IMG/VR virus record: IMGVR_UViG_3300017743_000190
Coordinates: 1-20,434 of that record
DNA from: a virus
Strand: one strand, 5' to 3'
DNA length: 20,434 bases
Part shown: piece after piece, positions 15,962 to 20,434 of the stretch
How the letters are laid out: each line of letters opens with the position of its first letter
How positions within the stretch are numbered: the first letter of the stretch is position 1
Notes under the pieces: generated by a model
What the model was told of the DNA's origin: nothing
Database searches by the model: none
What the model saw: the letters and a program-made list of their open reading frames with translations, nothing else
Program-made: the position numbers and the translations under genes

Positions 15962-16145
15962 ACCCTCAGCCAAGAGGAGCGGGAGAAAATGGATTAGCAT
16001 AACGTAACACCGCAAAAAGCACGAGTAGGTTCTCCCTTAAGAATTGAAAGTTATGGTGAAGCAAGGTGTTAAGGGGCTGGCTAGCTAAAAGTCCGGACTA
16101 GTCAGACGACAGTGAAGCGACCACACTAAAAGCCCGGCATTTTTT
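15962..16145 (+). ncRNA. Candidate structured RNA or structured leader upstream of the rpiB pair
   Basis: About 185 nt without a long ORF. GC is 87 of 180 bases (48 percent, hand count 15961-16140), clearly above the neighbouring coding DNA. Complementary segments visible by eye: GGGAGAA 15981-15987 with TTCTCCC 16030-16036; TAACACC 16005-16011 with GGTGTTA 16065-16071, which crosses the first helix and would make a pseudoknot; CTGGCTAG 16077-16084 with CTAGTCAG 16098-16105 (one G-U); and GCTGGCT 16076-16082 with AGCCCGGC 16131-16138 (one bulge), which excludes the previous helix. The last pair ends just before six T (16140-16145), like an intrinsic terminator. The 69-aa gene follows 15 nt later. 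It does not match tRNA, tmRNA, RNase P RNA, 6S RNA or riboswitch consensus that I can recall. It could be a free small RNA or a cis-acting leader; strand is assumed from the T-run and promoter at 15656. Confidence 0.6.
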
Positions 16146-16160
16146 AATTAAGAGGTTATT

Positions 16161-16370
16161 ATGGAATATGATGATAGACATGGCGGTCCTTATGACCGAG
16201 GCGGAGCAGACAGCTACTACCGAAGAGGATATAATCCTCATTACTATACCGGTGATTCTTTGCAGTCAGAAGAAGTTCCAATGGCATTAATGACACCTGC
16301 AGAAATTACTGCTTATACCAAAGGGTATAATGATAATGAAGATCTTGGTGATTTCAAGGATTGGGGTTAA
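16161..16370 (+). CDS. Small Tyr/Gly/Asp-rich protein coupled to RpiB
   Basis: 69 aa, with an AAGAGG ribosome site at 16150-16155. The sequence begins MEYDDRHGGPYDRGGADSYY and continues RRGYNPHYYTGDS..SEEV, then MTPAEITAYTKGYNDNEDLGDFKDWG. I recall short proteins with the same DRGxADxYYxRxxxPHYY ... EExxAYxxGYxxxExxxDxKDW pattern in many phages and bacteria; the function is not known to me. There is no membrane segment. Its stop overlaps the ATG of rpiB as TAATG (16368-16372), so translation of the two is coupled. It lies just downstream of the structured RNA and would share any regulation by it. Confidence 0.68.
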   Translation: MEYDDRHGGPYDRGGADSYYRRGYNPHYYTGDSLQSEEVPMALMTPAEITAYTKGYNDNEDLGDFKDWG

Positions 16371-16792
16371 TGATTGTTACAATAGGCAGTGATCATGGCG
16401 GTTACAAAACAAAACAAGCAATCAGTGAATGGTTACTAGAACAAGGACATGTAGTCAGAGATTGTGGTTGCGATAGCGAAGAAAGTTGTGACTACCCAGA
16501 CTTTGCAAAAGGTGTATGTGAACTAGTAGCAGATGGCGGCGCGAATTTTGGTATCCTAATATGTGGTACAGGCATAGGTATGAGTATGACAGCAAATCGT
16601 AATCCAAAGATCCGTGCAGGACTTTGTAAAGATACACATACTGCAATGCTTACAAGACAACATAACAATGCCAATGTATTGTGCTTAGGTGCTAGAGTAA
16701 CTGACCCAGCTTGGATTATTAATATAGTTGATACATTTCTTACCACAGAATTTGAAGGTGGTAGACACGAAAAAAGATTAGAAAAATTATAA
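16370..16792 (+). CDS. rpiB: Ribose-5-phosphate isomerase B
   Basis: 140 aa from ATG 16370 (a TTG at 16361 would add three residues but is less likely, given the TAATG overlap). RpiB interconverts ribulose 5-phosphate and ribose 5-phosphate in the pentose phosphate pathway. The catalytic set appears complete: SDHGG with D8 and H9, CGTGIG with the base Cys at 65 and Thr at 67, H98 in TRQHNNANVL, and R132 and R136 in GGRHEKRLEKL. These positions coincide with the numbering I recall for E. coli RpiB. The length is normal for the RpiB/LacA/LacB family (about 145-150). As a phage-borne metabolic gene near a dNMP kinase it could feed ribose phosphate into nucleotide synthesis. LacA/LacB-type sugar isomerases are the alternative, but the Cys and His favour RpiB. 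Confidence 0.92.
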   Translation: MIVTIGSDHGGYKTKQAISEWLLEQGHVVRDCGCDSEESCDYPDFAKGVCELVADGGANFGILICGTGIGMSMTANRNPKIRAGLCKDTHTAMLTRQHNNANVLCLGARVTDPAWIINIVDTFLTTEFEGGRHEKRLEKL

Positions 16793-16799
16793 AAAAAGG

Positions 16800-16828
16800 T
16801 TGACAAAGAATTCTTGTAGTGTTACACT
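16800..16828 (+). promoter_or_regulatory. Sigma70-type promoter for the wHTH-like gene
   Basis: TTGACA (16800-16805), a 17-nt spacer and TACACT (16823-16828), preceded by AAAAAAAGG as at 15656. There is a leader of about 45 nt, then GGAGG at 16870-16874 and ATG 16880. Confidence 0.65.
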
Positions 16829-16879
16829 ACTTTTATTGTTTAGGGATAAACTCTAAACACAACTTAACTGGAGGCATAT

Positions 16880-17128
16880 ATGGCTTTTACTACAATTAAA
16901 ACTAACCAGAAGACTTTCTTAGAAACTTATCTAAGAGGTACTGGAAAAACTTTGACTGCGAAAGACGCAAAAGCAAGGTTCGGCATTCAGCAACTTCCTG
17001 CTAGAATGAGCGAAATGAAATCAGCTGGACTTAATGTTAAGACTGATATTGCTACTACAGGTGCAACACGATATAGTATTACTGCTCGTGACACAACTGG
17101 TAGCAGAGCAAAAATGTTCGCAGTATAA
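16880..17128 (+). CDS. Small winged-helix-like DNA-binding protein
   Basis: 82 aa, basic. ATG follows a strong GGAGG. The arrangement TFLETYLRGTGKTLTAKDAKARFGIQQLPARMSEMKSAGLNVKTDIATTGATRYSI looks like a winged helix: helix 1, an LTAKDAKARFG helix-turn-helix start, a recognition helix LPARMSEMKSAG, then a two-stranded wing ending in RYSI. Comparable short phage proteins (ARF/SRFGI..L.ARI.ELR..G) are annotated as helix-turn-helix proteins. It has its own sigma70-type promoter and an intrinsic terminator, that is, a stand-alone monocistronic unit, which fits a transcriptional regulator or abundant DNA-binding protein. The target is unknown; the closely spaced early and late promoters in this window are obvious candidates, but this is speculation. 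Confidence 0.7.
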   Translation: MAFTTIKTNQKTFLETYLRGTGKTLTAKDAKARFGIQQLPARMSEMKSAGLNVKTDIATTGATRYSITARDTTGSRAKMFAV

Positions 17129-17144
17129 GTTATACTGTTTTTTA

Positions 17145-17172
17145 AAATAGAGCCTACGGGCTCTATTTTTTT
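17145..17172 (+). terminator. Intrinsic terminator after the wHTH-like gene
   Basis: A perfect 10-bp stem, AAATAGAGCC (17145-17154) with GGCTCTATTT (17159-17168), loop TACG, followed by further T to 17172. It separates the early-type block from the sheath gene. Confidence 0.9.
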
Positions 17173-17230
17173 GACTAAATTATTAACTACTAAGTTAACC
17201 TTCATAACCACCCTGATATATAGCCTATTT

Positions 17231-17238
17231 GGTAAATA
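17231..17238 (+). promoter_or_regulatory. Late promoter of tail sheath gene
   Basis: GGTAAATA followed by GTTGTA, the same downstream bases as at the gp13 promoter. The predicted start is near 17244, with a 30-nt leader and AGGAG at 17262-17266 before ATG 17274. The box is a weaker match than TATAAATA. Confidence 0.5.
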
Positions 17239-17273
17239 GTTGTAATAAATTATTTTATCACAGGAGCAAAAAT

Positions 17274-19775
17274 ATGGCAACTTTAACATCACCAGGCGTA
17301 AATGTTTCAGTAGTAGATGAAAGTGCTTACGGCGCACCAGGCGCTGGTACAGTACCACTATTGCTTGTAGCAACACGTCAGGATAAAACTGATCCAACTG
17401 GTAGTGAAGCTGATGGAATCGCCGCACAAACTAAAAGTGCAAATGCTGGCAAGGTCGTTAAAGTGACTAGCCAGAGAGAACTTACACAGTTTTTTGGCAA
17501 CCCAACATTTACTAGAAATGGAACCGCAGTAGTACAAGGCAGTGAAACCAGCGAATATGGTTTAATGGCGGCTTACAGCTACTTAGGACAAGGAAATCAA
17601 GCATTTGTTGTGAGAGCAGACTTAAACTTAGGGCAACTCGAAGCCGCAACTACTGCACCAACTAGTGCATATGCAACTGCAAATGGTCTTTGGTTAGACA
17701 CAGATGCAAGTAGATATGGTATTCACGAATGGAGTGCTACAAACAGTACATGGGAAAATAAAATTCCAACTGTAGAAATTAACGCAACAGGCGCACAGGC
17801 AACTGTAGACGGTGCAACAAATCATACACCTAGTACAGCCGCAAGTGCCGCAACTAACGACACATATCTTGTTGTTATTCATGTTGACAATGAAATTGCA
17901 ACTACTGCCGCTAGACAGATAAGTTTACAATACTTTCATGGTGCAGGCGGTGCATGGGAATTGATTGATAATTCGCTAGCCGCAGGTGATGCAACATATG
18001 ACGAACATTATAGTGCACCGGGCTCACCAGCCGCTGGTGACATTTGGATTAAAACAACTAGTGCAGGTAACGGAATTGATCTTAAATTCTTTGCATACAG
18101 TAGCACAAGTACAGCATTTGTAGCAAAAACAGTACAAGGTGTTAGCACAACACAAACTGACGGTGCTGGCGCAATTGGTGACTTTGTACCACAAGATGGT
18201 TCAAGTGCAACTGTATTAAGTGCAAGTACAGCCGTAGTTGGCAACTTATTATTAGACCAACAAGCTAATACACGTGGTACACTAGTAGTAAGAGAAGTAG
18301 TAACTGGTGGTGCGGTAGGTGCATTAACAACACCTGATCTTCAAGCACAAGCTAATACTCCAACAGCAACACCTGCAAATGGGCAGTATTGGTTTGACAA
18401 TACAATAAATGCACTTGATATGTATACAATCAACAGTGGTTATGCAAGAATAACACCAACTTATAGTACAACTGCTCCAACATCACCTAGTGCAGGAGAT
18501 ATTTGGGTTGATACAACACTAGCAGGCGAGAATCAAGCCAACGAACGTGCATATCCAAAAATTTACAAACGTAATGTTGGAAACAGTGCATGGGTATTAC
18601 ATGATAATACAGATCAAACTACATCAAACGGTGTATTGTTTGCTGATATTACAGATACAGCAAGTGATAACAGTAATGGTGGTAAAGCAACTACAGTTAC
18701 TGGTGCACCAAGTGCAGGTGTTTATCCAGCAGGCATGATTGTTATCAACATGGCACAAAGTAAAAACACAGTTCGTGCATGGAACGGTACAGCATGGAGA
18801 AATGGTGCCGCTAATCATGCAGACGGAAGTGGAGCATTTGGAAGATATGCACAACGTAAAGTAATCGCAACAGCAATTCAAGCAGTTGCCGCAGGATCAG
18901 ATTTAAGAGATCCAAGCAACAGATTTAGCTTGTTGGCGGCACCTAACTATCCTGAACTAACAGACGAAATGGTAACATTGAACAGTGATAGAGGTGAAAC
19001 AGGATTTATTATTGTTGATACTCCAATGCGTAAAACACCAACTGCCGCAGTAAATTGGGTGCAGAATACTGCAAACGCATCAGAAAACGGAGAAGATGGA
19101 CTAGTAACTAAAAACACATATAGTGCAGTTTACTATCCAGCTGGACAGACAACAGAACCACTAGGTGGTGCAACAGTTGCAGTTCCTCCGAGTCATATGG
19201 CACTTTATACATTCGCATACAATGACAACATTAGCTTTCAGTGGTTCGCTCCTGCTGGCTTAACAAGAGGTGTTGTACAAAATGCAACCTCAGTAGGACA
19301 CATTACTACTGAAGGTGAATTTAAAGCGGTAAGCCTTACACAAGGACAACGTGATAGTATGTATACTGCAAAGTTAAATCCAATTACAACATTCCCTGGA
19401 CAAGGCACAGTAATTTTTGGACAAAAAACTTTACACGGTACAACAAGTGCATTAGACAGAGTTAATGTTGCAAGACTTGTTGCATATCTCAGAGATAGAT
19501 TTGACGAACTAGCGAGACCATTCTTGTTTGAGATCAATGATGCACAAACAAGAGCAAGAGCAAAAGTTGCTTTTGAAAGATTCTTAGCTGACATTCTCAG
19601 TAGAAGAGGACTTAATGATTTTGCAGTAGTGTGTGATACAAGCAATAATACTCCAGCAAGAATTGATCGTAATGAATTTTATGTAGATGTTGCAATTGAA
19701 CCTTCAAAAGCGGCAGAATTTATTTACATTCCGATTAGATTAGTGAATACTGGTACATTAGCCGCAACAAACTAA
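17274..19775 (+). CDS. gp18: Contractile tail sheath protein gp18
   Basis: 833 aa from ATG 17274 (after CAGGAG); a TTG at 17229 in frame is upstream of the leader and rejected. The N-terminus ATLTSPGVNVSVVDESAYG is the classic sheath start that forms the linking arm. The C-terminal about 300 residues (SRFSLLAAPNYPELTDEM... VIFGQKTLHGTTSALDRVNVARLVAYLRDRFDELARPFLFEIND ... EFYVDVAIEPSKAAEFIYIPIRLV) are the conserved contractile core and linker shared with T4 gp18. T4 gp18 is 659 aa; the excess lies at about residues 125-500, where several copies of a small module appear (NGLWLDT, AGDIWIKT, NGQYWFDN, AGDIWVDT followed by W-containing ends). These correspond to the surface-exposed domains of the sheath, which vary among phages. 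It is driven by a late promoter and closed by a strong terminator. Confidence 0.95.
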   Translation: MATLTSPGVNVSVVDESAYGAPGAGTVPLLLVATRQDKTDPTGSEADGIAAQTKSANAGKVVKVTSQRELTQFFGNPTFTRNGTAVVQGSETSEYGLMAAYSYLGQGNQAFVVRADLNLGQLEAATTAPTSAYATANGLWLDTDASRYGIHEWSATNSTWENKIPTVEINATGAQATVDGATNHTPSTAASAATNDTYLVVIHVDNEIATTAARQISLQYFHGAGGAWELIDNSLAAGDATYDEHYSAPGSPAAGDIWIKTTSAGNGIDLKFFAYSSTSTAFVAKTVQGVSTTQTDGAGAIGDFVPQDGSSATVLSASTAVVGNLLLDQQANTRGTLVVREVVTGGAVGALTTPDLQAQANTPTATPANGQYWFDNTINALDMYTINSGYARITPTYSTTAPTSPSAGDIWVDTTLAGENQANERAYPKIYKRNVGNSAWVLHDNTDQTTSNGVLFADITDTASDNSNGGKATTVTGAPSAGVYPAGMIVINMAQSKNTVRAWNGTAWRNGAANHADGSGAFGRYAQRKVIATAIQAVAAGSDLRDPSNRFSLLAAPNYPELTDEMVTLNSDRGETGFIIVDTPMRKTPTAAVNWVQNTANASENGEDGLVTKNTYSAVYYPAGQTTEPLGGATVAVPPSHMALYTFAYNDNISFQWFAPAGLTRGVVQNATSVGHITTEGEFKAVSLTQGQRDSMYTAKLNPITTFPGQGTVIFGQKTLHGTTSALDRVNVARLVAYLRDRFDELARPFLFEINDAQTRARAKVAFERFLADILSRRGLNDFAVVCDTSNNTPARIDRNEFYVDVAIEPSKAAEFIYIPIRLVNTGTLAATN

Positions 19776-19795
19776 AAAAAATTAACATAATACTT

Positions 19796-19825
19796 AATTA
19801 GGCGCCACAGTGCGCCTAATTTTTT
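19796..19825 (+). terminator. Intrinsic terminator between sheath and tube genes
   Basis: A 10-bp perfect stem, AATTAGGCGC (19796-19805) with GCGCCTAATT (19812-19821), loop CACAGT, followed by T to 19825. The next late promoter starts 11 bp downstream, so sheath and tube transcripts are separately controlled. Confidence 0.9.
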
Positions 19826-19835
19826 GGGTAAACAA

Positions 19836-19843
19836 TATAAATA
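19836..19843 (+). promoter_or_regulatory. T4-type late promoter of tail tube gene
   Basis: A perfect TATAAATA followed by CTGTTA. The predicted start is near 19849, with a 24-nt leader and GAGGAG at 19861-19866 before ATG 19873. Confidence 0.8.
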
Positions 19844-19872
19844 CTGTTAGCCGATAATATGAGGAGATTCCA

Positions 19873-20434
19873 ATGGCAGTTATTACAACACTAGGTGTTC
19901 CAGACAATGCAGGAAACACAACAACTATCATGCCGAAACTCCAGTATCGTTTTAGAGTTACGTTTATTGGAGAAGGCTTTAGTTCAACGCCTACACGTAG
20001 CGTTGTGAGTGTAAGCAGACCAGCGTTAACACACGACGAGACAATTGTAGATGCATACAACAGTAGAATTTATCTAGCAGGTAAACATACCTGGGATCCA
20101 GTAACATGTGTTCTCAGAGATGATGTAGACAGTGCAGTATTAAGAGAATTAAATAATCAACTTAACAGACAAGTTGATCACGCAAATCAATCAGCTCCTA
20201 GAGCAGGTTCAGCATACAAGTTTCAAATGAAAGTAGAAACATTAGATGGTGCTAGTCCTACTCCAGGTGTACTTGACACCTTTGAACTTGCAGGTTGCTA
20301 TATTTCAAACATTCAATATGGTGAATTAGCATATGCAAGTAGCGAACAAGTTCAAGTAACAGTAAGTGTTCGTTATGATAACGCAGAGATTTTTGATGCC
20401 GCTAACCAAGCTACATTAACAGGAACTACACCTG
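19873..20434 (+). CDS. gp19: Tail tube protein gp19 (3' truncated by window end)
   Basis: The frame is open from ATG 19873 to the window end, giving 187 codons; T4 gp19 is 163 aa, so little should be missing. It starts MAVITTLGVPDNAGN and continues PKLQYRFRVTFIGEGF, the beta-barrel entry typical of tube proteins. Later VSRPALTHDETIVDAYNSRIYLAGKHTWDPVTCVLRDDVD and FELAGCYISNIQYGELAYASSEQVQVTVSVRYDNA match the gp19 pattern (P.L..D.......Y..GK..W......RDD...; L.GC....V..G.LDY.SSE...I...I.YDNA). The protein stacks as hexameric rings inside the sheath and conducts DNA. Strong GAGGAG ribosome site and perfect late box indicate high late expression. In T4, gene 19 follows 18 directly, as here; portal gene 20 may come next, outside the window. 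Confidence 0.95.
   Translation, partial: MAVITTLGVPDNAGNTTTIMPKLQYRFRVTFIGEGFSSTPTRSVVSVSRPALTHDETIVDAYNSRIYLAGKHTWDPVTCVLRDDVDSAVLRELNNQLNRQVDHANQSAPRAGSAYKFQMKVETLDGASPTPGVLDTFELAGCYISNIQYGELAYASSEQVQVTVSVRYDNAEIFDAANQATLTGTTP

Noticed and set aside
15962-16145. tmRNA, RNase P RNA, tRNA or group I intron
   Set aside because: AAAGTCCGGAC and ACGACAG recall RNase P motifs but lie only a few bases apart with no room for the core; there is no T-arm GGTTCGA, no CCA end, and no group I P7/P3 core.
16361-16369. TTG start for RpiB three codons upstream
   Set aside because: The ATG at 16370 overlaps the previous stop as TAATG, and numbering from it puts catalytic residues at the usual RpiB positions.
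16492-16806. Antisense ORF over rpiB
   Set aside because: RpiB is unambiguous in the plus strand; the antisense frame has no ribosome site and no recognisable domain.
17171-17200. TTGACT as a further sigma70 -35 box
   Set aside because: It lies in the T-run of the terminator, and no acceptable -10 occurs at 16-18 nt (the position holds GTTAAC).
17229-17273. Longer N-terminus for the sheath protein from a TTG codon
   Set aside because: It would overlap the late promoter and leader; the ATG at 17274 has an AGGAG site and the expected sheath N-terminus.

Overview
The window looks like part of the late and structural region of a T4-like (tailed, contractile-tail) marine bacteriophage. The evidence is recognisable T4-family neck and tail proteins (gp13, gp14, gp15, sheath gp18, tube gp19), T4-type late promoters of the TATAAATA class, AT-rich DNA, tightly packed genes with TAATG stop/start overlaps, and modular tail fibres of a kind common in marine myoviruses. 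The host cannot be read from the sequence. Low GC and gene content are compatible with pelagiphages of the HTVC008M type (SAR11 hosts) or with other marine alphaproteobacterial phages, but this is inference.

Layout. (1) 1-9052, plus strand: tail fibre/adhesin block. It holds a 5'-truncated repeat-module protein, an 822-aa fibre with a fibrinogen-like C-terminal region, and then two cassettes each made of a long fibre with VGIG repeats plus a small gene. The second small gene is a Phage_tail_APC-like chaperone. The two cassettes start with an identical 34-bp late promoter and ribosome-binding segment. (2) 9049-12921, minus strand: late operon gp14, gp15, SGNH-like protein, Nudix hydrolase, with translational coupling and one late promoter at its head. 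(3) 13009-15004, plus strand: a 413-aa conserved-looking protein of unknown function, then neck protein gp13. (4) 15001-17172, plus strand: an insertion-like block of non-structural genes driven by sigma70-type promoters. It holds a gp1-like dNMP kinase, an 80-aa acidic protein, a GC-richer apparently structured RNA of about 185 nt, a 69-aa protein coupled to ribose-5-phosphate isomerase B, and a small winged-helix-like protein with an intrinsic terminator. (5) 17231-20434, plus strand: tail sheath gp18 and tail tube gp19 (gp19 runs off the window), each with its own late promoter and with a terminator between them.

How it works together. Two promoter classes are visible. One is TTGACA/-10 boxes, often preceded by AAAGG, read by host sigma70. 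The other is TAAATA boxes followed within 0-2 nt by TGT, expected to be read by the phage late sigma/clamp system. Virion genes carry the second class and the metabolic/regulatory genes carry the first. The kinase and RpiB would support nucleotide supply during infection. The best candidate for something undescribed is the structured RNA at about 15962-16145, immediately upstream of the rpiB pair. Also notable are two late promoters placed exactly 5 nt before a start codon, predicting leaderless late mRNAs for gp13 and gp14.
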